Source: Candidatus Coprousia avicola (GTDB lineage Bacteria; Actinomycetota; Coriobacteriia; Coriobacteriales; Coriobacteriaceae). Taken from it: 64,000 bases of DNA. How positions within the stretch are numbered: position 1 is the stretch's first letter; the number at the start of each line of letters is the position of its first letter. This document shows, piece after piece, positions 30,123 to 39,044 of the stretch. The stretch is taken from assembly GCA_018715125.1 (NCBI GenBank), contig DVMF01000068.1, forward strand, positions 23,032 through 87,031. The letters are read 5' to 3'. The translations under genes were made by a program, and so were the position numbers. The notes under the pieces were generated by a model. That model did no database searches. It saw only the letters and a list, made by a program, of their open reading frames with translations, and had not been told where the DNA came from.

Positions 30123-32480
30123 CTAGCGGAGTCTCCACTCCCGCACGCGGCGGCGCATGCCCTCGACATCGAGCACGCCCTCGGCGAAGCCCTTGCGCAC
30201 GAGCTCGGCGGGCAGCAGCTCGTCGTACTTGTCGAAGTACGGCACCTCACTGGGGTAGACGAGTTCGATGGGGTTCTCGAGGGCGTCGGCCTCGTCGGCG
30301 AGCACGCGGAAGAACGTCTCGGCGTCCGCCTTCATCTTGAGCTGCAGGAAGTACGGGCGCGACGCGTCCACGCCCGAGATGCCGAGCTCCTTGGCGCACT
30401 TGATCTTGATGAGGCGCTCGAGCGCGAGGAAGGCGTAGCTCCCGAGCCAGGGGATGAGGACCCAGGTGTCGCCGCCCAGGTTGATGAGGGGTTCTGCCGC
30501 CGCACCCGAGAGCTCGGCCGTGCGCCGCGCCTGCGCGAGGCGTGCCCGCGCGTTGGCGAGCAGGTACGGATAGGTCTCGTGCGTGGCGAGCACGCGGCGC
30601 ATGCGCTCGAGCACGTGCGTGTGGATATCTCCCGGGCAGTCGCCAAAATAGGCGGGCACGCGCCCCTTCACCTGCGTGCAGTAGACGAGGTGCCGCTTCC
30701 AGTCGACCTCCTCCACCACCCAGCACGCGCCGGCGATGGCGATGCGCTCGCCCGGGGGCGGCGGGTTGACGATCGTGCCGAGCTCGGCGGATTCGGAGCG
30801 CACCGTGAACTCCTCGTTCTCCTGGAAGACGGCGTAGAACTTGAAGCTGTTGGTATAGCGCTCGCCGGCAAGTCCCACGATGAGGCCGCCGCCCTCGGTC
30901 TGCTCGATGTGGTCGGTCTCGATGAGGTGGCGGAGCAGGATGCGGAAGTCGTCCGCCGAGACGCGATGGAAGTAGGAGAGCGTGAGCACGCGGCTCGCGA
31001 GGGCAGCCGGGCTGAGCTCGCCGGTCGATGCGAGCGTCGCCATGGTCTGATGGTAGAGCAGGCTGTAGGGGAGCCGGTCGAGGCGCGGGGGCTCGACCCA
31101 CTTCTCCTCGCGGTAGAGCTCTACGAGCGCGATGCCCTGCAGGAGCTTCCAGGGGATGGTCTCGGGCATGGTGGTACGGGGCTCCGGCTGCTCCTCGCGC
31201 ATGACGAAATGCATCTCGGGCGGGCTTCCGCGCCGGCCCGTGCGCCCCATGCGCTGCAGGAAGCTCGACACCGTAAAGGGCGCGTCGATCTGAAAGGCGC
31301 GCTCGAGGCGGCCGATGTCGATGCCGAGCTCGAGCGTCGCGGTGGTGACGGTGGTGTCGAGCCGCTCGTCGTCGCGCATGACCTCCTCGGCCGTCTCGCG
31401 GATGGCGGAGGAGAGGTTGCCGTGGTGGATGAGGAAGCGGTCGGGCTCGCGGTTCGCCTCGCAGTAGGCGCGGAGCATGGTGCAGACGGCCTCGGCCTCC
31501 TCACGGGAGTTGACGAAGACGAGGCACTTGGCGCCGCGCGTGCGCTCGAAGATGTAGCCGATGCCGGGGTCTGCGTCGGCGGGCGCGCGGTCGTCTGCGG
31601 CGAGGAGCGCCCGCTCGTCGACGCGCGGGATCGTGACGGCGTCGTCTGCTCCGTCATGGCCCGCGGGGTCGATCCGCTCCACCGCCACCACGTCGGCTGC
31701 GATGGTGCCGTCGGCACGCAGGGCCCCTGCCGCGCCGCCCTGCGAAAACTCGTCGCGGGCGCGCTCTGTTGCCTGCGGTCCCGTGATGTAGAAGTGCTCC
31801 ATGGAGAGGCGCCAGGTGCGCCGCGGCTCCTCGAAGCGCGGGATGATGCAGCCCCGCCCGGTGCCGGAGGCGAGGAAGGAGCCCACGTGCTCCGGGTCGC
31901 CGATGGTGGCGGAAAGGCCGATGCGACGGGGATCGACGCCCGCCATGCGCGAGAGCCGCTCGATGAGGCAGAGCGTCTGCCCGCCGCGGTCGCCGCGCAG
32001 AAGGGAATGGACCTCGTCGATCACCACGAAGCGGAGGTCGCCGAAGAGCCGGGGTACGGCCGCATGCTTGTGCATGAGAAGCGCCTCGAGCGATTCGGGC
32101 GTGATCTGGAGGATGCCGCTCGGCTTCTTCATGAGCTTGCGCTTGTGGGAGGCGGCGACGTCTCCGTGCCAGTGCCAGACGGGGATGTGGGCCTCCTCGC
32201 AGAGGTCGCCCAAGCGCAGGAACTGGTCGTTGATGAGCGCCTTCAGGGGGCCGATGTAGAGGGCGCCGATGCTCGCGGGAGGGTCCTCGTCAAAAAGCGT
32301 GAGGATGGGGAAGAACGCCGCCTCCGTCTTGCCCGATGCCGTCGATGCGGTGAGGAGCACGTGGTCATCGGTGTTGAAGATGGCGTCTGCGGCAGCAACC
32401 TGGATGGAGCGCAGGCCCTCCCAATCGTGGTCGTAGATGAAGTCCTGGATAAACGGAGCGTAACGGTCGAAGACGCTCAT
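30123..32480 (-). CDS. Lhr/BrxHI-like DEAD/DEAH helicase
   Basis: LLTASTASGKTEAAFFPILT, VVIDEVHSLL, LSATIGDPEHVG, LELGIDIGRLERAFQIDAPFTVSSFLQRMGRTGRRG. Start at MSVFDRYAPFIQDF. Confidence 0.88.
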   Translation of the reverse strand: MSVFDRYAPFIQDFIYDHDWEGLRSIQVAAADAIFNTDDHVLLTASTASGKTEAAFFPILTLFDEDPPASIGALYIGPLKALINDQFLRLGDLCEEAHIPVWHWHGDVAASHKRKLMKKPSGILQITPESLEALLMHKHAAVPRLFGDLRFVVIDEVHSLLRGDRGGQTLCLIERLSRMAGVDPRRIGLSATIGDPEHVGSFLASGTGRGCIIPRFEEPRRTWRLSMEHFYITGPQATERARDEFSQGGAAGALRADGTIAADVVAVERIDPAGHDGADDAVTIPRVDERALLAADDRAPADADPGIGYIFERTRGAKCLVFVNSREEAEAVCTMLRAYCEANREPDRFLIHHGNLSSAIRETAEEVMRDDERLDTTVTTATLELGIDIGRLERAFQIDAPFTVSSFLQRMGRTGRRGSPPEMHFVMREEQPEPRTTMPETIPWKLLQGIALVELYREEKWVEPPRLDRLPYSLLYHQTMATLASTGELSPAALASRVLTLSYFHRVSADDFRILLRHLIETDHIEQTEGGGLIVGLAGERYTNSFKFYAVFQENEEFTVRSESAELGTIVNPPPPGERIAIAGACWVVEEVDWKRHLVYCTQVKGRVPAYFGDCPGDIHTHVLERMRRVLATHETYPYLLANARARLAQARRTAELSGAAAEPLINLGGDTWVLIPWLGSYAFLALERLIKIKCAKELGISGVDASRPYFLQLKMKADAETFFRVLADEADALENPIELVYPSEVPYFDKYDELLPAELVRKGFAEGVLDVEGMRRRVREWRLR

Positions 32481-32497
32481 CGCATACCTCCTCGATG

Positions 32498-33091
32498 CTA
32501 CTGGGCGCGGTCGCGCGCGAGCTCGATGGCCTCTTTGCCGCTCAGGTGCTCGACCGCCAGCTCCAGCATGGTGAGGTTCTGCCAGAACCGGTCGATCTCC
32601 GCCTCGTGGCGCTCGAGGGGCACCTTGGGCGCGAAACGCTGGGAGAGGAGCTCGACGGCGGCGCGCTTCTCGGCATCCCGCTCGATGACGCGCACGCGCC
32701 CGAAGGCGATGACGCTGCGAAAGTAGGTGGTGAACTCCTCGGGGACGACCCTGTCCTGGTCGACGACGCAAAACGACGCCCGTCCGTCGCGGAGGATCGC
32801 GTCGATCTTATGGCCCTCGCGTGCGCTATGGAAGAGGAGGCGTCCGAGCGGGGGATCCTGTGGGGCGGGGGAGCCGCAGGGGAGGTCGTGCTGCAGCGGC
32901 GCGTCCCCGCCGGAGGCGACGGGCCCCGCCGGGACGTAGGCGTAGCTCAGCGGGACGGCATAGGGGTAGCCGCCGTCGCCGGCAAGTGCGAGTACCCCAG
33001 AGGTGTTGCGCTCGAGTATCTCGGCGCATGCGGCAAAGCTGAGTTCCTGGCGTCTGCGGCGCAGAGGGCGGAAGGGCGCGGTCTGGTTCAT
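32498..33091 (-). CDS. Pyridoxamine-5'-phosphate-oxidase-fold (NimA-like) protein
   Basis: RRRRQELSFAACAEILERNTSGVLALAGDGGYPYAVPLSYAYV...GHKIDAILRDGRASFCVVDQDRVVPEEFTTYFRSVIAFGRVRVI. Confidence 0.85.
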   Translation of the reverse strand: MNQTAPFRPLRRRRQELSFAACAEILERNTSGVLALAGDGGYPYAVPLSYAYVPAGPVASGGDAPLQHDLPCGSPAPQDPPLGRLLFHSAREGHKIDAILRDGRASFCVVDQDRVVPEEFTTYFRSVIAFGRVRVIERDAEKRAAVELLSQRFAPKVPLERHEAEIDRFWQNLTMLELAVEHLSGKEAIELARDRAQ

Positions 33092-33184
33092 GCGGGTCTC
33101 CTCGTGATGGGGCCGGTGCGTCGGGGTGGGCCGGATGCTCGAGGCTGCGGCGGCGCCTGCGCGCATCGAGCGCGGCGGCGGGTG

Positions 33185-34615
33185 CTAGATGGTGAACTCG
33201 GCGAACTCCGCGGCATCGTGCGGGACGGCGCCCGGCGCGACGCGGGCTGTGCCGCCCGCCGCGTCCGTGCGGGGGGCGGCGCTTTCGTTCCCGTGTGCGA
33301 GGTCGCCATTTTTTGGGGTTCCCGAGGGGCCGAAAGTGGCATTTCCGCACACGGGAGCGGTGGGCTGCGGCGCCGCGCCCGCGGAAGCGGGGCTCACACC
33401 AACCTCGCTCAACAGTTCGCCTGTCGGCAGCGCGGGGTTTTGGTAGGCGATGTCCAGAAGCTCGATGAAGTCGCGGATGACCTCGCGCGGCGTGAGGTGC
33501 GTGTCGGCCCCCACGCGCCCGAACTCGATCTTGAGGAACGAGACGAGGTCCGCCTCGGTGAGGCGCGGTTCGTAGGCGAAGTAGCCGGAGTGGATCTGCT
33601 GCAGCTTCTCGATGAGCACGAGCAGCTCCTCATAGGTGAGCGGATGCAGGGTGATGATGGGCGCGAGCATGTCGCGCATGTCCTCGCGGGCAAAGCGGCC
33701 CTGCGTGAGGCGGCTGCGCAGCGCCTCGTAACTGAAGACGCCACGGCGCCGGTCCTCGATGGACTGCGGCGTGCCGCCCATGATGATGCCGAGATGGTGC
33801 GCCTTGCCCTGCAGCGTGTCGTTGTACATCGTGAGGATCTTCTCGTAGTTGTACTGCCGCGTGACGGTGTTGGGGATTTTGAAGAGGTTGACGAGCTCGT
33901 CGATAAGGACGAGGAGCCCCTTGTAGCCCGCGCCCACGAGGAACTGTGCGAAGAGCTTCACGTAGTCGTACCAGTCATCGTCGGTGATGATGGTCGTGGT
34001 GCCGAGCTCGCTGCGCGCCTCCGTCTTGGTGCGGTACTCGCCGCGGAGCCATTTGATGACGCAGCTTTTGGCCTCGTCGTCGCCCTCGCGGCAGGCGGTG
34101 CGGTAGCGGCGGAGCATGCGGGTGAAGTCGAAGCCGTGGACGAGCTCCTCGAGGGGGGCGAGCTCGGCGGCGAGGGCGCCCTCGTCCGCCTCGTCCATGG
34201 CGGCGACCCAGCGGTCGAGCACGAGCGTGAGCCCGCCGCCCTCGGGCCGCGTTTTGGTGGAGAGGTTGCGGATGAGCTCGCGGTAGGTGGCGAGGCCCTG
34301 CCCCTGACCTCCCTGCAGGCGACGCTCGGGCGAGAGGTCGGCATCTGCGACGACGAAGTTCTCGCCCATGGCATGGGTACGGATGGTCTGCAACAGGAAG
34401 CTCTTGCCCGCGCCGTAGCGGCCCACGAGGAAGCGGAACGAGGCGCCGCCGTCGGCGATGAGGTCGAGGTCGGTCAGCAGCGCGCGAATCTCCACCTCGC
34501 GCCCGACGGTGATGTAGGGGAGGCCGATGCGCGGCACGACGCCGCCTTTGAGCGAGTTTAAGATGACGGCAGCGACGCGCTTGGGTACGCGGGGCGCGGG
34601 TGCGGTGGCGGTCAT
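33185..34615 (-). CDS. BrxD-like P-loop ATPase (DUF2791-type)
   Basis: Walker A FLVGRYGAGKSFLLQTIRTHAM, Walker B GLLVLIDELVNLFKIPN, GIIMGGTPQSIEDRRRGVFSYEALRSRL. Start at MTATAPAPRV. Confidence 0.82.
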   Translation of the reverse strand: MTATAPAPRVPKRVAAVILNSLKGGVVPRIGLPYITVGREVEIRALLTDLDLIADGGASFRFLVGRYGAGKSFLLQTIRTHAMGENFVVADADLSPERRLQGGQGQGLATYRELIRNLSTKTRPEGGGLTLVLDRWVAAMDEADEGALAAELAPLEELVHGFDFTRMLRRYRTACREGDDEAKSCVIKWLRGEYRTKTEARSELGTTTIITDDDWYDYVKLFAQFLVGAGYKGLLVLIDELVNLFKIPNTVTRQYNYEKILTMYNDTLQGKAHHLGIIMGGTPQSIEDRRRGVFSYEALRSRLTQGRFAREDMRDMLAPIITLHPLTYEELLVLIEKLQQIHSGYFAYEPRLTEADLVSFLKIEFGRVGADTHLTPREVIRDFIELLDIAYQNPALPTGELLSEVGVSPASAGAAPQPTAPVCGNATFGPSGTPKNGDLAHGNESAAPRTDAAGGTARVAPGAVPHDAAEFAEFTI

Positions 34616-36429
34616 GGGCAAATCAACTCCCGGATATCGTCTCGGTAGTCTTCGATGAGGCACGGCCCGGCGGCACCGAACTCGATGGCCGTGTCGCCAA
34701 GCAGGTCGAAGAGCTTCTCGTTGATGGTGTCGACCATCAGGTCCTCGGATGCGCCCGCGGGCGCCTTTGCCGGCTTCCCCTCGAGAAGGGCGGCAATATA
34801 AGCGGTCTCCTCGGCCGTGAGCGGGCCGCCCGGTGCCGTCTGCCGTGCCGGCGCCTGAGTGGGCGCGGCGGCACGGGCGGGGGCCTCTCCGTCCGTAAGC
34901 CCTGCACGAACGGGGGGCGACGGCTGTGTCTCCCGCAGGGCGGTGCCGCCCGAAGCGGAGGGCGGGGCCTCCGCCCCTTCCGCCTCGCTCTGGGCGGCCG
35001 GGGAGGGCTCGACCGGCCCCTCATCCCGCTCCTCGTCGATGAGCAGGGCCTCCCGCGTCTCGGCCGCCGCGCTGCGGATGCCCGAGAGCTTGGAGAGGTC
35101 GATGTCGATGACGCGCGGGGCGTGGGCGCGTTTCCAATCGAGCCAGGTCGCGATCTCGCGGTCGATGATCTTAGCGAGGTATTTGGGGCACTTGGGCTCT
35201 TTGAGCTGCGGCTCGAACGAGAGGGCGGCGCGCAGGCGGTAGTCGGTCGCCCGGGCGATCTCGCCCCAGGCTTTGCTGCGCCCCTGTCCACCGTAGATGC
35301 GCCGGCAGGTCCAGAGGCCGCGGCGGCAGCGGTAGCGGTGGATGGGATCGAGCGCGTAGTCGGCGTCAGCGTGCGCGTGCTCCTCATAGAAGACCGCCGA
35401 CCCAAACATCGTGTAGCCCATCTCCGCCTCCTCGCCAAACGAATTTTCAACCAAGCCGTGCGAACGGTGCTTGCGATAATAGGCGAGCATGCGGACAAAG
35501 ACGGCGGCGGTCACGTGGCGGAGGTCGTCGGGGTGCGCGTGGTAGAGGCGCGAGGACCGGGGCCGATAGGAGGCGTGGCGCTCGATGGCGTCTAGGATGC
35601 GCTCCTCGCCGGCGGCGTCGGGCGGCAGGGGGAGCGCCCGCTCCGCCGAGCGCTCCGCGCGGGATGCGGGATGGGCGGCAGGAGGACGGGTGCCGGTTGG
35701 GGGGACGCCGGCGCCGCCGCCCGTGTGCGACGCGGGGTCCTCGTCGAGCCCGAGCCAGGTGGCGAGGGCGGGGTCGAAGGGCATGAAGGTGCGGGCGATG
35801 GCGATAAGCTCGAGGTCGAGGGTACGGACCGGGTCGTCCGCCAACAGCTCGGCATCGAGGCCGTGGTAGATGACGTAGTCGTGGAGCCAGGTGCGGACAT
35901 TGCGGTCGATCTCGGGTGCGAAGGCGCGGTAGGCATCCCAGAACGCGCGCAGCTTGCGGTAGCCGTCCAAGGGGTCCGCCACACCGATGCCGTTGATGAG
36001 CTCGTAGAGGTAGACGTAGGCGAACGAGGTGGACGTTTGGGCGACCTCGCCCCGGCGCACCGCGGCGCGCCAGGTGAAGTAGCCGCGCAGCTGGCGGTCG
36101 CTCATGTTGTTGTACGTGGGGTAATAGGAGACGAAATTGCCCCGGTACGGGCAGTCGTCTTCAAAATCCTCCATATAGCGCGCCTGGCGGTAGAAGAGCT
36201 CCGCCTCGGAGAGCCAGCGACCGCGCGCGCCGCCCGGCTGATCCTGCCAGCGCGAGATGGCGCGCATCTTGCGGTACCGGTCGGGCAGGTAGGTTGCCAT
36301 CTGGCGCCCGGTTCGCACGATGGGCTCGTCGCGATAGACGCCGGTAGAGAAGTGCGCGCTCTGGCGAATCCGCTCGTTGGCGTTGAGCCGAGCGATGAGC
36401 TCGTGGATATCGACGTCGTGTCCCGCCAT
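34612..36429 (-). CDS. TerB-N (and probable TerB-C) domain protein
   Basis: SEAELFYRQARYMEDFEDDCPYRGNFVSYYPTYNNMSDRQLRGYFTWRAAVRRG...SFAYVYLYELINGIG (TerB-N signature); C-terminal ...MVDTINEKLFDLLGDTAIEF (TerB-C-like). Start overlaps ATPase gene junction (ATGA). Confidence 0.82.
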   Translation of the reverse strand: MAGHDVDIHELIARLNANERIRQSAHFSTGVYRDEPIVRTGRQMATYLPDRYRKMRAISRWQDQPGGARGRWLSEAELFYRQARYMEDFEDDCPYRGNFVSYYPTYNNMSDRQLRGYFTWRAAVRRGEVAQTSTSFAYVYLYELINGIGVADPLDGYRKLRAFWDAYRAFAPEIDRNVRTWLHDYVIYHGLDAELLADDPVRTLDLELIAIARTFMPFDPALATWLGLDEDPASHTGGGAGVPPTGTRPPAAHPASRAERSAERALPLPPDAAGEERILDAIERHASYRPRSSRLYHAHPDDLRHVTAAVFVRMLAYYRKHRSHGLVENSFGEEAEMGYTMFGSAVFYEEHAHADADYALDPIHRYRCRRGLWTCRRIYGGQGRSKAWGEIARATDYRLRAALSFEPQLKEPKCPKYLAKIIDREIATWLDWKRAHAPRVIDIDLSKLSGIRSAAAETREALLIDEERDEGPVEPSPAAQSEAEGAEAPPSASGGTALRETQPSPPVRAGLTDGEAPARAAAPTQAPARQTAPGGPLTAEETAYIAALLEGKPAKAPAGASEDLMVDTINEKLFDLLGDTAIEFGAAGPCLIEDYRDDIRELICP

Positions 36430-36552
36430 GCGCACCTCCTTCTGCGGTAGGGGTAGCCATACATCATACCACAGCCACAAACAGATGTTCGTAATGAGGA
36501 GGTACGGTGACGGCGCGTCGGAGGGGGAGACCCGGGAAGGCGGGTTTGGCGG

Positions 36553-37407
36553 TTAGAGGCGGCGGGTGTGCCGCGATATCTCCTGACGTATGGCCGCCGT
36601 GGTGCGCTTGGGGAGCGGCAGCCGCACGTCGCCGGCGAGCTCGACGGCGTCGGGCGACACGCTGGTCACGTAGTCGCAGTTGATGAGGTGCTTGCGCGAG
36701 ATGCGGAGGAACGTTGGCGGCAGGAGCTTCTCGAGGGCGGCGAGCAGCTGACGCACCTCGACCGTTTCCTCGACGAGATGCAGCTTTGCCGCCTTACCGT
36801 CCGCCTCGGCATAGATAAGCTGCTGCGGATCCAGGTAGACGGTGGAGCTGCCCGAGGGAATCTCGATGCGCTCGCCCGCGGCCCGCTTGCCCGTGCCCGC
36901 CTTGATGATTGCCCGCACGTATTGATAGGTCTGCTTGCTTACCTCAAAGGGGAAGTGGTAGCTGCCGTCGGGCTGAACGTCGTCTTTGGAGAAGTGAACC
37001 AGGTAGAAGCGCCAGACGTCCCCGTCGCGTCGCAGGCCGAAGCTGGCGTTGAGATGCTCGGCGGCAACGGCCTCTGTAGTGGAGAAATCCGAGTAGATCG
37101 CGAACGAGCCGACCACCATCACGTTATCGGGCGCCGTCACGCTGGCGATGCGAAAGCTGGCGTCGCGGATGAGAAAATCGGGAAGGTCGGGATTTTTGCC
37201 GAGGTTCGCGCGCATGTCCGCGAGACCGGAAAAGAGGGGGCCGCAGGCGCTGATGAGCGTGCAGTCATCTGTCGCATGCGAGAACAAAAGGGAGTAATCG
37301 TGGTGGAAGGACCCGGCGACCACGCGGTTGACGAGGTCGAGAAGCTCGTCTTCGGTGGGGCCGTCAAGGCCGACGGGGGTTGGCGTATCGATGTTGTTCG
37401 CGTCCAT
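36553..37407 (-). CDS. NTF2/SnoaL-like sensor fused to LytTR DNA-binding domain
   Basis: C-terminal LytTR: SSTVYLDPQQLIYAEADGKAAKLHLVEETVEVRQLLAALEKLLPPTFLRISRKHLINCDYVTSVSPDAVELAGDVRLPLPKR. N-terminal ~130 aa resembles a SnoaL/NTF2-like fold. Confidence 0.75.
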   Translation of the reverse strand: MDANNIDTPTPVGLDGPTEDELLDLVNRVVAGSFHHDYSLLFSHATDDCTLISACGPLFSGLADMRANLGKNPDLPDFLIRDASFRIASVTAPDNVMVVGSFAIYSDFSTTEAVAAEHLNASFGLRRDGDVWRFYLVHFSKDDVQPDGSYHFPFEVSKQTYQYVRAIIKAGTGKRAAGERIEIPSGSSTVYLDPQQLIYAEADGKAAKLHLVEETVEVRQLLAALEKLLPPTFLRISRKHLINCDYVTSVSPDAVELAGDVRLPLPKRTTAAIRQEISRHTRRL

Positions 37408-37497
37408 GACGACTCCTCTCCGTCGCATGCTGGCAGGGGCGCCGCGCGAACGGCTCCCCTGCATCTTAGCACCTTGCCATGAAGCGCATGTGCGCGT

Positions 37498-37773
37498 CTA
37501 GGCGGCATCGCTTGAGGGCGGGTACGCCGTGGCGAGGAACCGCTGGAGCTGCGCCTGCGCCGTAAGGGAGGTCAATGCCCCCGGTGCGTGCGAGCCGCGG
37601 GCCGCCCGTGCGAGGCGCTCTGCCACCTGACGGCGCAGCGCGGGGTTGCGGAGCTCGGCGCACGTGGCGGAAACCACGCGGATATGGGGAAACGCGTCTG
37701 TGTCGACGGGCATGCTGTGCGGGTCGTCCGTAACGTCGAGTGCAACATTGCTGTGGGGCCAATACAGTGCCAT
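37498..37773 (-). CDS. Small protein of unknown function (91 aa)
   Basis: MALYWPHSNVALDVTDDPHSMPVDTDAFPHIRVVSATCAELRNPALRRQVAERLARAARG...; plausible codon usage, no recognised family. Confidence 0.5.
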   Translation of the reverse strand: MALYWPHSNVALDVTDDPHSMPVDTDAFPHIRVVSATCAELRNPALRRQVAERLARAARGSHAPGALTSLTAQAQLQRFLATAYPPSSDAA

Positions 37774-37977
37774 GCTCTCCTCCCATCCTCTGCGCGGAAT
37801 GCGCTTGATGGGGGAAGCGTAGCGCGGCCGTCTTACCGTCCCCTGACAGCCGCCTGAAGGGCGTCTCATTCGGGCAGCTCTTAAGGGTCGGAATTGCGAC
37901 GAAAGTTTTTTCATGCGTCTATACGGTAAGATGGAAGTTGCTGCTGCGATATCGGCCGCTTTGAACGGGAGGCGCGC

Positions 37978-38811
37978 GTGGACGATAAGATAAGTTTGGA
38001 AGATATCGCGGGAGACGATGTCATGCAGCACCTCAGTATGCATCATTTCAGTCTGATGACCTCGCTGTTCTCCGTGCTCAACGCGACTCGAGCAGGTGAC
38101 CCAAACAACGTTATCGCTCATTATTTCCTCGAGCACTTCGACGAGCTTGCCGACCTCAACATTTACGATGTGGTGGAGGCGTGCTATACCTCTCGTTCTG
38201 GTATTCGGCGTTTCTGCCAGGAGATTGGATTTGAGAATTTCACGGGCATAAAATACAGCGCCTACGAGTGGAAGCGTCAGAGTGATTATTTTCTCGGCTA
38301 TGCTCGTCATGATGATTATCGATCGTATCTTCCCGATCGTCTGGGGAAAATGTGCGAGACCATCAACCAGCTGATCGATGAGCGGACGCTCGTCAAGCTG
38401 GCGACGGTGATGCACGAGGCCAATGAGGTCGTATTGGCTGCGACGGACTTCTCTGCGACGGCGCTTCGCGACTTTCAGCAGGCCATGCTGGTGATGCATA
38501 AGATTGTGCGCGTATTTACCGATGCTGTCGGCGACGAGGAGGTCTTCGATATATTGGGGCCGCGCGATATTGTGTTGGTGACGTCGGCAACGGGGAATTA
38601 CGCGCGCGTGGCAAGGCCTCGCATCGAAGGATTATCCGCCCAGCGCGTGCTGATAACCATGAATCAAGATCCGGCGCTCGCAGAGCCGTACGACACCGTG
38701 CTATACCTTTCCCGCAAAGATTTAAAGACGAGCCGATCGGTCTATGCGAAGTACGGGGTCAACTATCTCTTTGATTTGCTGTACAACGTGTACTGCCGCC
38801 TGTATGGATAG
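37978..38811 (+). CDS. MurR/RpiR-family transcriptional regulator
   Basis: N-terminal HTH_6-like region, C-terminal SIS-like VFDILGPRDIVLVTSATGNYARVARPRIEGLSAQRVLITMNQ. Precedes GH1/PTS genes. Confidence 0.75.
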   Translation: MDDKISLEDIAGDDVMQHLSMHHFSLMTSLFSVLNATRAGDPNNVIAHYFLEHFDELADLNIYDVVEACYTSRSGIRRFCQEIGFENFTGIKYSAYEWKRQSDYFLGYARHDDYRSYLPDRLGKMCETINQLIDERTLVKLATVMHEANEVVLAATDFSATALRDFQQAMLVMHKIVRVFTDAVGDEEVFDILGPRDIVLVTSATGNYARVARPRIEGLSAQRVLITMNQDPALAEPYDTVLYLSRKDLKTSRSVYAKYGVNYLFDLLYNVYCRLYG

Positions 38812-39044
38812 GGCGGCGCCTTAGCTGACACGGCGGCGATAATGCCCGTAGTCTTGTAGGTCTTCAATTGTCAAGATGGGTCCTACCGTTCGGCGATGGT
38901 TTGCCGCCGTTCGGCGGGTTCATTTTCTGGTGCCTACTTTTAGGGTTCGATTTGCGAACCCCAAGGTAGACGGGTTGTTATGTACGGTTTCATCAGCTCG
39001 AGCGAACGGTTATCAACGCTATCGTACGGAGGGAGCAGCCGGAC

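Noticed and set aside
30096-34561. Large plus-strand ORFs (876 aa and 688 aa) opposite the helicase/ATPase operon.
   Set aside because: Antisense to CDSs with clear motifs; Glu/Val/Leu/Ala/Arg-biased translation typical of high-GC antisense frames.
30123-36429. Operon considered as a complete BREX system.
   Set aside because: No PglX methyltransferase, PglZ, BrxC/PglY or BrxL-like gene is visible in the window; only BrxD- and BrxHI-like components plus TerB-N are present.
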